A stretch of DNA of 64,000 nucleotides, from the NCBI GenBank assembly GCA_934149105.1, contig CAKPDP010000001.1, forward strand, positions 124,001-188,000, written 5' to 3'. Source of the stretch: an uncultured Bacilli bacterium. Lineage in GTDB: Bacteria; Bacillota_I; Bacilli_A; RF39; UBA660. Below, in pieces: positions 35,568-44,489 of this stretch; position 1 is the stretch's first letter, and every line of letters begins with the position of its first letter. The position numbers and the translations under genes are program-made. The notes beneath the pieces were generated by a model. That model had not been told where the DNA came from and ran no database searches. It saw only the letters and a program-made list of their open reading frames with translations.

Positions 35568-36330
35568 CTATTATACTTACAATTAGATACATTAGGTAAG
35601 ATACTATTAAAAGAATAAGAATACCAGATATAACTAATGAAAGATTGAATACTTGAGATCCGTAGACTATTAAATAACCAATTCCTTCTTTAGATACAAG
35701 AAATTCTCCAGTTATGACACCTATAAGGCTCATGCTAATGTTTATTTTGAGACTACTGATGATAGTATTATAACTACTAGGCAGCACTAAATATTTTAAG
35801 ATTTGGTATTTACTGGCTTTAAATGATTTTAAAAGATTTATTTTATTTTGATCAGTTGCTTTAAAGCCATTGTGGACTGTTATAATAGTTATGATTAATG
35901 ATATTAAGAGAGCCATTATGATTATTGATTTTATGTTAGAACCACTCCAGATGATTATGATTGGTCCTAAAGCGACTTTGGGAAGGCTATTAATTACTGT
36001 TAAGTATGGATCGAGAACTTTAGACAAGAATTTATTCCACCATAGTATTATAGCAATAATTATACCTAGGACGGTTGCTAAAGTAAAACTAATTAGAGTT
36101 TCATAAATAGTAATCCCAATATGCGTTAGAAGATTATTTTGAGTGTATATTTTGATGATAGTAGATATTACTTGTTTGGGTGATGATGTTATAAAGGTGT
36201 TGATCCAACCATGGTCGGCCGAATATTGCCAGAAGACGATAAAGAACAATAAAATAAATATTTGGGTTAGTAAAATTAGAACTTTATTTAATTTAAGTTT
36301 AAATAAATATTTTTTATATTCTTTAGACAT
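35542..36330 (-). CDS. ABC transporter permease (SsuC/ThiX type)
   Basis: The 262-residue protein has about six membrane helices and the family loop motif. ATVLGIIIAIILWWNKFLSK and LPKVALGPIIIIWSG match permeases of the nitrate/sulfonate/taurine and thiamine-precursor group; the EAA-type loop reads INLLKSFKASKYQILKYLVL. It pairs with the ATPase and the binding protein upstream on the same strand. ATG 36330 overlaps the ATPase 3' end by 8 bases. With the ATPase gene interrupted by an integrated element, this gene is now cut off from the operon's 5' end. Confidence 0.85.
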   Translation of the reverse strand: MSKEYKKYLFKLKLNKVLILLTQIFILLFFIVFWQYSADHGWINTFITSSPKQVISTIIKIYTQNNLLTHIGITIYETLISFTLATVLGIIIAIILWWNKFLSKVLDPYLTVINSLPKVALGPIIIIWSGSNIKSIIIMALLISLIITIITVHNGFKATDQNKINLLKSFKASKYQILKYLVLPSSYNTIISSLKINISMSLIGVITGEFLVSKEGIGYLIVYGSQVFNLSLVISGILILLIVSYLMYLIVSIIEKILIKND

Positions 36331-36656
36331 TGTGATCAATACTTTCCCAGATTTGGTTGTAATAGTCCATAAATTCTTTACAGTTACGATTGGTTATAGG
36401 AGTTTTAGAATTTGTCAAGTTGATGTCAAATGTTTTTTTTATGGTGGAGGGTCTGTTAGTTAAGACTATCACTTTATTGGCCATAGATACAGCTTCGGCA
36501 ATATCATGAGTGACCATGATGGCAGTTTTATGCTCTTTTTTTATTATTTTGTAAACATCATCTGAAACTGTTAATCTTGTTTGATAATCTAGGGCAGAAA
36601 AAGCTTCGTCTAATAATAAAATATCAGGATTGGTTGCAAGAGTTCTAATTAAAGCT
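36323..36656 (-). pseudogene. ABC transporter ATPase, C-terminal part (gene split by integrated element)
   Basis: This is the 3' part of an SsuB/TauB/ThiZ-type ATPase: VALIRTLATNPDILLLDEAF is Walker B, followed by SALDYQTRL and the switch histidine in MVTHDIAEAVSMA. The N-terminal part, with Walker A and the signature LSGGMKQRV, lies 10.7 kb away at 47361-47776 on the same strand. The two parts add up to 750 bases, exactly 249 codons plus stop, and join in frame as MKQR-VALIR. In the present state a chance start inside the element could make only a short fragment lacking Walker A. Confidence 0.9.
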
Positions 36657-36850
36657 ACTCTTTGAATGTAGTGAAGACATTTTTTATTTATAAGGGGTTG
36701 TTTGATACCTGATTCAAGCATCTTTTTTAACCTAAAGGATATATATTTTATTAAAGTTTAACTTTTTAGTTTAATTAATTATTTGTTTATATTAAGAAAG
36801 TCTTATTTTATATAGGTTTTAAGGAAGTGTCCTAATGCAATCTATATTTT

Positions 36851-37723
36851 TTAATTTTTAGAGTTATTATTTTCAATTTGTTTAGTTTCATTTACATATT
36901 GATAGTTTAAAGCATTTTCATTTGAAATAGCTGATTTGTTAGTTGCTTTTTCATAGGAATTTCTTGCATCTTTTGCAACTTGTTCACCTTTACGAGCAAC
37001 TTTCAAATTTTCTTTAAAACCTTGAGGATTTTCTGATTTGGCTATATCACGAGTGGCAATTTCTCCTAAATCAGTAAGTAATACTTCTATATCAGTCATA
37101 TTATCTCTTAAAGATTCTTTTCTGATTCCTTTATATACTTTATATTCACTTGCTTTCATTCCAGACCAACTTTTATATATTTCATTAGTAAGCATTGCAT
37201 ATTCAACAGGTTTTTCAATGCCACCATCTTTCCAAATATCAGTTAATTTAAATCTATCAACCATTCCAGTTAGTCTTTTTTTAATCTATTCATCACTATA
37301 ACCTTTACTACGGTAATAATTAATAATTCTATTACCAGCAATTTCTGGATCGAATACTTCATCAATTCTTTCTTTGCCAAGATTAGCTAACTACATTTTC
37401 ATTGGCTCTGCTTTGGGACTTGGTACAGATTCAATAAGTCTAAATATTCCTTGTGTATCTAATGTATCAGTATTATAGTATTTGCCATCAGATGATTTCA
37501 TCTTCAGTTGGTTAGTATTACTAACCAACTCACTTCCTTCGTTGTTTAATTTGTTTTTTAGCCATTTCCAATAATTTCTTGATTTTTGATAATCATTATT
37601 AGTTAATGCCCCAATAACATCAATAACACTAAAATAATATTCTTCTTTTTCTTCATTCCATATACTACGAATAGTATTATTTTCAAATAAGTTTGTAATT
37701 GTTTCTAGTTTATTTTCTTTCAT
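36851..37723 (-). pseudogene. BRO/antirepressor-type gene with two in-frame amber codons
   Basis: Read as one frame, 290 codons show a BRO-N domain (IRSIWNEEKEEYYFSVIDVI, then TQGIFRLIESVPSPKAEPMK) and a C-terminal half (RFKLTDIWKDGGIEKPVEYA...MTDIEVLLTDLGEIAT). This is a common phage and mobile-element protein. TAG codons at 37391-37393 and 37286-37288 interrupt it. Both fall where related proteins, to my knowledge, have Trp (KM-W-LANLGKERID and SDE-W-IKKRLTG), so each is one G-to-A change from TGG. There are no frameshifts. Either recently inactivated or read by amber suppression; the former is likelier. Confidence 0.85.
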
Positions 37724-37749
37724 TTTTTCACCACCTTTTATTAACTATT

Positions 37750-39360
37750 TTAAAAATTCCATTTGATTTGTATATCCCTGCTTTTTGTTTCAACATTAAA
37801 CTTTCCAATATAGATTTTATCTATAAATTCTTGGGCAATAATTCTGTTTAATTCTGCTAGTTCTTGGTATTTACTAAATATCTCTTTATTATTTTTTGAA
37901 GATTCATCTTTCATTTTATAATAAGCAATTTCATTAGTAATAGACTTTATTTGGTCTTTATAAGCATCTTTATCTTTATTATAGTTTGTAATTAAATCTT
38001 TAAATTGCTCTGGTGTAATAACACCATTAACCTTATCTTCATAAATATTTTTTAAATAATTTCTTGTTTTAGAAATCTTATTTTGAATATCAGTTAGTCC
38101 TTTTTCTAAAGATTTAATTTTTTTCTGAAACCTACTATTAACTTTCTCGGAGTTTAAATTTTCTAATTCTTCCTCATCATAAAACTTCTTAATCTTTTTA
38201 TTAATAGCATCTAATACTAAATTTGATAGTTCGTCATATCTAATTCCTGTTTTATTTTCACAATCATCATAGCCATCACGATTATTAGAACAAACTAGAT
38301 ATTCGTGTTTAGAAGAATTTTTCTTTCTCATATAATGTTCACATTCAAGACAAAATACTTTACCAGAGAAAATATGAACAGTACCCGTTATATTCATTGG
38401 TTTAGTTCTTTCTTTCATAGCAACTTGTACTTTATTAAATGTTTCTTCATCAATGATTGCTTCATGAGTATTTTCAATTCTTATCCATTCACTTTTATCT
38501 TTATTTTTGATTTTGTGATTTTTATAACTAACTGTAGTTCGTTTGCCTTGTATTAAATGTCCTAAATAAAGTTCGTTTGTTAGAATTGTTTTAATAGCAA
38601 ATGCACTCCATTTTATTTCTTCACGTGGTCTATTACTTATTACATTTAATTTGATTCCCTTTTTATATTTGTAAAGGGAAGGACAGGGTATTTCTTTGGC
38701 GTTTAGGTATTTAGCAATACCAGTAAAACCTAACCCAGTTAGATATAGATCATAGATATTTTTAACAATTTCTGAAGCTACTGGATCTACTAATAATTTA
38801 TTACTGTTATTAGGATCAATTTCATAACCAAATGAGGCAAAAGGAGAGATAAATTCTCCTTGCTTCATCTTGGAATTAAAAGCACTTCTTATATTATTTG
38901 AAACATCTTCTAAATACCATTCATTAACTAAACCATTTATTTGTCTTGACTTCTTATTACCTAAAACTAGAGTATCAGCATTATCAGATAAACCAATAAA
39001 TCTAATATTCCATTCTTTAAACTTGTTATTAATATATTTTTCAACGATTTCCATATCTCTTGAAAATCTTGATTGACTTTTACATAATACAATATCAAGT
39101 TTTCTATTTTCACAATCTCTAATAAGTCTTTCAAATTCTGGTCTATAAGTTCCAGCACCAGATAAGTCTTCATCTGAATATTCATCTATTAGTGTAAATT
39201 CGGGATGTCTATTAATATAATCAACAAGCATATTTCTTTGATTTTTAATAGATTCACTGTCATCTTCTTTATTAGCTTTATCTCTGTCTTCATTAGATAA
39301 TCTTAAATAAATACCAACTTTTAATACTTTTTTACTACTGGTACTCTTTATTTCATTCAT
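37750..39360 (-). CDS. Large serine recombinase (site-specific integrase)
   Basis: The 536-residue protein begins with a resolvase/invertase catalytic domain: the nucleophile Ser is in VGIYLRLSNED and the conserved arginines lie in KSQSRFSRDMEIV. A recombinase domain follows (FASFGYEIDPNN... to ELYLGHLIQGKRTTVSYKNH), then a zinc-ribbon (VFCLECEHYM...LVCSNN...DCEN) and a long coiled coil (about 400-500). This is the organisation of integrases such as TndX/TnpX and phage serine integrases. It sits about 1.1 kb from one element end and very probably catalysed the insertion. It would use a short att core, in line with the four-base shared sequence. Confidence 0.95.
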   Translation of the reverse strand: MNEIKSTSSKKVLKVGIYLRLSNEDRDKANKEDDSESIKNQRNMLVDYINRHPEFTLIDEYSDEDLSGAGTYRPEFERLIRDCENRKLDIVLCKSQSRFSRDMEIVEKYINNKFKEWNIRFIGLSDNADTLVLGNKKSRQINGLVNEWYLEDVSNNIRSAFNSKMKQGEFISPFASFGYEIDPNNSNKLLVDPVASEIVKNIYDLYLTGLGFTGIAKYLNAKEIPCPSLYKYKKGIKLNVISNRPREEIKWSAFAIKTILTNELYLGHLIQGKRTTVSYKNHKIKNKDKSEWIRIENTHEAIIDEETFNKVQVAMKERTKPMNITGTVHIFSGKVFCLECEHYMRKKNSSKHEYLVCSNNRDGYDDCENKTGIRYDELSNLVLDAINKKIKKFYDEEELENLNSEKVNSRFQKKIKSLEKGLTDIQNKISKTRNYLKNIYEDKVNGVITPEQFKDLITNYNKDKDAYKDQIKSITNEIAYYKMKDESSKNNKEIFSKYQELAELNRIIAQEFIDKIYIGKFNVETKSRDIQIKWNF

Positions 39361-39431
39361 AACTATTACCTTCTAACTCAAGGTAATAATTAAGTTTTAA
39401 GTTAAACTTATAACCAATACTATTGTAACAT

Positions 39432-39557
39432 CTATTCAAAATAATTAGCATTAAATTCCATTAGTTCAATGATTTTATACAATTTTTTATTAATTATTTC
39501 TTTTAATTTAGTATCAGTTAAATTTTTATCCACAATATCAATAATATTGTATGTCAT
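39432..39557 (-). CDS. Small hypothetical protein upstream of the recombinase
   Basis: A 41-codon frame (starting MTYNIIDIVDKNL and ending EFNANYFE) has a good ribosome site (AAAGAGGGA) and precedes the recombinase gene on the same strand by 71 bases. It looks helical and acidic. It may be a small partner such as a directionality factor, but it is too short for confident recognition. Confidence 0.45.
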   Translation of the reverse strand: MTYNIIDIVDKNLTDTKLKEIINKKLYKIIELMEFNANYFE

Positions 39558-39861
39558 TGTTTATCCCTCTTTCATAATCATTAAATTTATCTTTTTTTAC
39601 TCGTAATGATATCACTATTTAATAGATTAATATGCTTGCAATCATTATAATATATTTTATTATTTTTTGATTTAGAACAGACGTTATGCGTTTGAATTTG
39701 TGTTGTAAATTGTGAATGTTAAGATTATAATTTATATATTTAAAATACTATATATCATTTTCTTATTTGATATTTTTATGCGATTGTCATAAAAAAACGT
39801 GGTAAATTCTTGCTTAAAAGTGGTAGCTATGCTATAATGTGTAACATAGGAGGATTGAAAA
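39558..39861 (+). other. Divergent promoter region inside the element
   Basis: A gap of about 300 bases between the leftward recombination genes and the rightward cargo. It is very AT-rich with a clear rightward promoter at 39810-39838. I see no repeats, RNA fold or open frame of note. Confidence 0.5.
39810..39838 (+). promoter_or_regulatory. Promoter for the cargo operon
   Basis: TTGCTT (39810-39815), 17 bases, TATAAT (39833-39838), followed by ribosome site TAGGAGG and the TasA-like start at 39862. Confidence 0.75.
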
Positions 39862-40515
39862 ATGGAGAAGAATAGAAAAGTATTGATACTAGCAATTACA
39901 GCTTTAGTTATTGGTGTTGTTGGTTTATCAATTGGTTTTGCTGCTTTTTCTAGTGTTTTGAACATTCAATCTAGTGCTAATGTTAAACCAGATAGTACTA
40001 CTATGAATGTTGATTTTTCTAGTGCAGAAGATAAAGTAGAAGTTGCTGAAATTATACCAACTGCAACACCTAACTCTTTAGTAACGACAAATGCTGTTAT
40101 TGACAATAGTGGAGATCCAACTATTTCAAAGTTGAGTGCAACATTTACTGAACCTGGCCAATCAGTTGTGTACAAATTTTATGCGTATAATGCTGGAGAA
40201 CTAGTTGCTTATTTAAAAAGTATAGTATTTGAAAATGTAACAGGTCAAAATGCAACTAAGGTTTGTACTGCCGGTGAGGGAACAAGCGATGCTTTAGTTC
40301 AAAAAGCTTGTGAAAAAATTTCTGTAAAAGTAAAAGTTGGAAATGAAATTGAAACAACAACTGGTATGGCTTCTATTACAGGTCATACTTTAGCTAAAGC
40401 AAGTGGTGAATTAGTTACAGTTACATTAGAATATGAAGCTGGTGCTGATAGAGCAGATGGAGACTTTACTGTTGCATTTGGTGATATTACTTTAAATTAC
40501 AGTTCTGTTGATTAG
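39862..40515 (+). CDS. TasA/camelysin-like exported protein
   Basis: The 217-residue protein has an N-terminal hydrophobic segment VLILAITALVIGVVGLSIGF followed by AAFSS, the SipW-type cleavage form. The mature part is strand-rich: it shows 'NVKPDSTTMNVDFSS', 'TNAVIDNSGDPTISKLSATF', 'SVVYKFYAYNAGELVAYLKS' and 'LEYEAGADRADGDFTVAFGD'. This matches the TasA/CalY biofilm-fibre family in pattern and length. Two cysteines (KVCTAG, KACEK) are present. The signal peptidase gene follows 47 bases later, as in tapA-sipW-tasA loci. It probably forms surface fibres or matrix. Confidence 0.82.
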   Translation: MEKNRKVLILAITALVIGVVGLSIGFAAFSSVLNIQSSANVKPDSTTMNVDFSSAEDKVEVAEIIPTATPNSLVTTNAVIDNSGDPTISKLSATFTEPGQSVVYKFYAYNAGELVAYLKSIVFENVTGQNATKVCTAGEGTSDALVQKACEKISVKVKVGNEIETTTGMASITGHTLAKASGELVTVTLEYEAGADRADGDFTVAFGDITLNYSSVD

Positions 40516-40562
40516 AATTGCATTATGAAATATATTTGTCTCTTTAAAGGTGGGAGATAATA

Positions 40563-41693
40563 ATGAAAAAAAGCTATATTAAAATAATATTATTTATCTT
40601 TACTTTCAGTTTTATTCTATTTTTGGATAGCTTGAAATTGAAATTGTTAGGACAAATTGGGTTAAATATTGTACTTTTATTATCCTTAGTTGTTACGTAT
40701 TTTACTTTTGGGTTTGAAAAAGATAGGCACCGTTATAGTAAAGATATTATTTTAGAAATTATTATTATTTTAATAGCTTTTTTTCTGCTTTATTATTTGT
40801 CTGGTATTTTAATAGGATTTGCTAAAAATACCAACTATTTTACAATAAATTCTCTCTTCGATATAATTTTTCCTATAATATTTTCGATTTTTATAAAAGA
40901 GTTTTTAAGATATCAACTTTTAATGAAATCTAGTGAGTCAAAGGCTTTGATTATAATTACTTGTCTTTTCTTTATTGTAATTGATAATACTGTACCATTT
41001 TCAGCTCATTCAATTGGTTTTAATAAAGATACTTTCTTATTAATTGCGTTAACATTTTTACCTTCAATTTCAGAGAATATTTTGTGTTCATATTTAAGTT
41101 TAAATCTTGGCTATAAGCCGGGAATTGTATATTTATTAATTATAAACTTGTATAAATATTTTCTTCCTATAATTCCAAATCCTAATGAATATCTTTATTC
41201 TTTGATTTTTCTTTTCTTACCATTGATTGTACTTATAAAGGTGATAAATTGGTTTAAAAAAGATCGGACTGAAGAGGTTGTACTTGAAAATTATAAACAA
41301 ATTAAAAAAGAGTTTTTATTCTTTATTCCTTTAACTATTTTTATTTTTAGTTTGATTTATATAGTATCTGGATATTTTAGATATTATGCAATTGCAGTTG
41401 CTAGTGGTTCTATGGAACCTAAAATATCAAAAGGTGATGTGGTCATCGTCGATAAAAATTATAATGAAATTAAAATTGGAGATGTATTAGCGTATAAACA
41501 TGATGGAAGAATAATTGTTCATAGAATTTATAGAATAGTAAAAAGTAATAATGAATATTATATATATACTAAGGGTGATGCTAATAGTGATTATGATAAA
41601 TACAAAGTTACAGAGGATATGTTTGTTGGCGTTGTTAAGTTTAAGATTCCAATAATAGGGTATCCAACTGTATTACTTAATGAGAGGTGGTAA
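40563..41693 (+). CDS. Signal peptidase I, SipW/ER type, with multi-helix N-terminus
   Basis: The 376-residue protein has its C-terminal third as a signal peptidase of the Ser/His (ER or SipW) class: catalytic Ser in VASGSMEPKISKGD, His in IIVHRIYRI where typical bacterial enzymes have Lys, and the conserved TKGDANSDYD. The first 250 residues hold about eight membrane helices, far more than SipW itself (about 190 residues total). This membrane part might anchor or regulate the protease; I do not recognise its family. It lies directly between the putative substrate (39862) and a DUF5305-like gene, so it probably matures the TasA-like proteins. Confidence 0.88.
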   Translation: MKKSYIKIILFIFTFSFILFLDSLKLKLLGQIGLNIVLLLSLVVTYFTFGFEKDRHRYSKDIILEIIIILIAFFLLYYLSGILIGFAKNTNYFTINSLFDIIFPIIFSIFIKEFLRYQLLMKSSESKALIIITCLFFIVIDNTVPFSAHSIGFNKDTFLLIALTFLPSISENILCSYLSLNLGYKPGIVYLLIINLYKYFLPIIPNPNEYLYSLIFLFLPLIVLIKVINWFKKDRTEEVVLENYKQIKKEFLFFIPLTIFIFSLIYIVSGYFRYYAIAVASGSMEPKISKGDVVIVDKNYNEIKIGDVLAYKHDGRIIVHRIYRIVKSNNEYYIYTKGDANSDYDKYKVTEDMFVGVVKFKIPIIGYPTVLLNERW

Positions 41694-41695
41694 AA

Positions 41696-42820
41696 ATGGT
41701 AAATGATGTACATTATACTGAAAATAAAAAGAATAGTAAAAAACACAAAAAAGCAACTATTTTATTTATTTTTTTGCTTTGTATATTCTTTTTTGGCTTA
41801 TTTGTTGTAATAGGTTGTAAATTTATTGTTAGCTCATTAAGTGTTAATACTGATAAAAAATTATATTTTCAAGAAAAAGGTAATGTTAAATATTCTGTAT
41901 GTTTAAAAGATAATGATTTCTTTGAAAATGAATGTTTAGATTCCGATATGTCTTATGTGGCTAGTTTAATAAAAAATATATCGCTTGATTTTAATTATCA
42001 GTTTAATGGTAATCTGGATAATTTAGTTAGTTATGTTGATTATGAAATAGCAGCTAAACTTATAATTGAAAATAATGATACTAAAACAAAATATTATGAA
42101 AAAGAATATATATTAACTTCTAAAACTACTGATTTTGTAGAGAATAATGGAACATTATATAATTTAAATAAAAAAGTTAATATTGATTATGAATATTATA
42201 ATAGTATTGCAACTAATTTTAAATCTCGATATGGTGTTGATTCACAAAGCTATTTAGTTGTTTATTTAAATACCTATAATGGTGTTGATTCTAAATACAA
42301 AGATATTCCAACTTCAGCTCAAATATCAGTTCAAATACCTTTATCACAAAAAGCTATCGAGATAAAATTTAATACACAAGAAATAAATAAAAATATAGAT
42401 GAATTTATTTCGTCAAGGTCCATAGTTATTAATAGCTATCTAAAATTTATTATTGGTATAATTTTCCTTTTTCTATCACTTATCTTTTTATCCTTTATTT
42501 TTGTTATAATAAAAAAATACACTGAAACAATAAGTAAGTATGATAAATTTATTAATAAAATTTTAAAAGTATATGATCGTTTAATAGTGGAAACATCAAC
42601 GTTTCCTAATGAAGAAAGTTATAATGTTCTATTAATTAATAGTTTTAATGAATTAGTGGATGTTCGGGATAATTTACATTCTCCAATTATGTTCTATAAT
42701 GTTAAAGAACATAAAATCTCAAAGTTTTATATTCTTAATGATAATAATTTATATTTGTATATAGTAAATTCAAAGGACATTAATGGTGGTGATAAGAAGT
42801 ATGAAACTAAGAAAAATTAA
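41696..42820 (+). CDS. DUF5305-like membrane protein
   Basis: The 374-residue protein has a membrane helix at about 25-50, an extracytoplasmic domain of about 200 residues rich in strands (VKYSVCLKDNDFF...YVDYEIAAKLIIEN), and a second helix at about 245-275. A cytoplasmic tail of about 100 residues follows. The layout and the KKLYFQEKGNVKYSVCLKDN start match the DUF5305 family, which to my knowledge occurs next to SipW-type peptidases in archaea and Bacillota. A GTG at 41687 overlaps the ribosome site, so ATG 41696 is preferred. It may help assemble or anchor fibres. It overlaps the next gene by 20 bases. Confidence 0.72.
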   Translation: MVNDVHYTENKKNSKKHKKATILFIFLLCIFFFGLFVVIGCKFIVSSLSVNTDKKLYFQEKGNVKYSVCLKDNDFFENECLDSDMSYVASLIKNISLDFNYQFNGNLDNLVSYVDYEIAAKLIIENNDTKTKYYEKEYILTSKTTDFVENNGTLYNLNKKVNIDYEYYNSIATNFKSRYGVDSQSYLVVYLNTYNGVDSKYKDIPTSAQISVQIPLSQKAIEIKFNTQEINKNIDEFISSRSIVINSYLKFIIGIIFLFLSLIFLSFIFVIIKKYTETISKYDKFINKILKVYDRLIVETSTFPNEESYNVLLINSFNELVDVRDNLHSPIMFYNVKEHKISKFYILNDNNLYLYIVNSKDINGGDKKYETKKN

Positions 42821-44324
42821 AAAAGATAATAATTTAATTTATTTTGGTTCCATAATAATTGTTCTAACTATCATATTTTTAAGTGTTGGGTTTTCAGCTT
42901 TTCAGAATAAATTAGCGATTGAAGATATAAGTGCTACTGTACGAATAGATAAAGATGTAAGAGTGACAAAAGTTGGAATTGAAAGTGTAAAGAATGCTAC
43001 TAGTTATTATGAAGATTATAATGTTTCTAATATTTCTAGTAGTGTTATATTGAATGATACTAATTCTTATGTTATTTATGAAGTAGAAATTTATAATTTT
43101 GGTAATGTTGCAATGGGGATAAGCGATGTATCAATTGATAATGAAAACTTAAAATTTGAGCTTTTAGACTATAATTTAAAAGATAAAATTTGTGATAATA
43201 ATCAATGCTCTTTAGGAATAAAAAAAACACTTAAGATAAAAGTATCTTATAAAGATGGTGCAAATATTACTGGTGAAAAAAATAAATTTATATTAAATTT
43301 TAAATTTGGAAGAATTTTTAATATAAGTTATTATAATATTTCCAATAGTGATAGTTTTCCTAAAGAAATAATAGAAGGGGATACATTAAATGTAAATATT
43401 CCAAATAAAGAAGATTATCTTATAAAGATATTTATGAGTAATAAGTTATTATATAATGGTAGTGATTATCAATATTCAAATGATAATTTAGTTCTTTCAA
43501 ATGTTTCAGGGGATATTCAAATTCATTATAAAATGTCAATATGTCAAAGAGCAACACTACTTCATACAGAGGAATGTTTGGGTGGATATTGCTCGGGAAT
43601 GGGTTACAAAGTGAATGGAAATAAAGGTACAACAACTATTACATATGGTTCATTGGGAACACCTAATACACTTTCATCTGGTGATGCATTTGACTGTGAT
43701 GTCAATGGTGATGGAGTATATGATTCAGAAACAGAAAGATTTTATTATGTTACTGATATGGATAATAATAGTAATATAGCTGTTTTAATTTATTATAATA
43801 ATGTTAGTGGTGGAAAGCCTAATAATGAAAAATATTATCCATATGATGTTTCTAAAGAAAATTGGCATGGACCTAGAACTGCTATAGAACAACTTCCTAC
43901 TATTAGTCAGTGGAGTAATGTAAGTCTATCAAATACAGAAAGAAAGATAGTTAATGAATATAATACTACCAGTACAAAAGATGGTCATACTTTTCCTGAA
44001 GTATTTAGTTATTCTAAATATGCAGCACGATTTTTAACATTAGCAGAAGTTAAAAAAATTGTTAATTTTTATATTCCAACTTGGAAAAATGGAGAATTAG
44101 ATGCTCATCTTTATCTTGCTGAAAATACTAATTTTTCAAAAAAAGATAATTCTAAATTTGATGGATATTGGTTGGAAACTCCTAGAAATACTATGTCAAA
44201 TCATAGTTGGATAATTTATGCTACGGCAAGACGTGTTCATAGTATAGAAGTACAAAGAACTGATGTTTTAGTTGGTGTTCGCCCTGTAATAGAGGTAGCT
44301 AAAAGCGATATTTCTTATGGTTAA
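42801..44324 (+). CDS. TasA-type surface protein with lectin-like (FISUMP-type) C-terminus
   Basis: The 507-residue product has an export helix at about 15-35 ending SVGFSAFQNKLAI (SipW-type). A strand-rich TasA-like domain to about 180 and a bacterial repeat-like segment (180-250) follow. A DVNGDGVYDSE loop (about residue 298) looks like a calcium-binding dockerin/EF loop. The C-terminus carries FLTLAEVKKI..., a DGYWLETPRN segment and VGVRPVIEVA, the same ending as the 601-residue protein at 17699. Unlike that gene, it has no GC-rich stretch. ATG 42801 is preferred, with GGTGGTGAT upstream. Probably the display protein of the cargo system. Confidence 0.75.
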   Translation: MKLRKIKKDNNLIYFGSIIIVLTIIFLSVGFSAFQNKLAIEDISATVRIDKDVRVTKVGIESVKNATSYYEDYNVSNISSSVILNDTNSYVIYEVEIYNFGNVAMGISDVSIDNENLKFELLDYNLKDKICDNNQCSLGIKKTLKIKVSYKDGANITGEKNKFILNFKFGRIFNISYYNISNSDSFPKEIIEGDTLNVNIPNKEDYLIKIFMSNKLLYNGSDYQYSNDNLVLSNVSGDIQIHYKMSICQRATLLHTEECLGGYCSGMGYKVNGNKGTTTITYGSLGTPNTLSSGDAFDCDVNGDGVYDSETERFYYVTDMDNNSNIAVLIYYNNVSGGKPNNEKYYPYDVSKENWHGPRTAIEQLPTISQWSNVSLSNTERKIVNEYNTTSTKDGHTFPEVFSYSKYAARFLTLAEVKKIVNFYIPTWKNGELDAHLYLAENTNFSKKDNSKFDGYWLETPRNTMSNHSWIIYATARRVHSIEVQRTDVLVGVRPVIEVAKSDISYG

Positions 44325-44489
44325 TTTCTAACTCTTAATAAATAAAAAAACTTATTATATGGTTAGCTGATAACTTTTTTAAACCTTTATAGATATGGAT
44401 TTATGTTGTAAAACTTTTGTCTATTGGACTATTGTTTGGATAGAAAATATTAAATTGTTCGGGAAATGATAAGATGGAGATGAGAAAAA
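44325..44489 (+). other. Spacer before the P-type ATPase gene
   Basis: It contains a short GTTA/TAAC hairpin followed by six T (about 44363-44380), a weak possible terminator. No clear promoter is visible. Confidence 0.3.

Noticed and set aside
36323..36721. Complete 132-residue ATPase starting at 36721
   Set aside because: The first 20 residues are element DNA read by chance; the conserved part starts at the junction, so it is the 3' half of a split gene.
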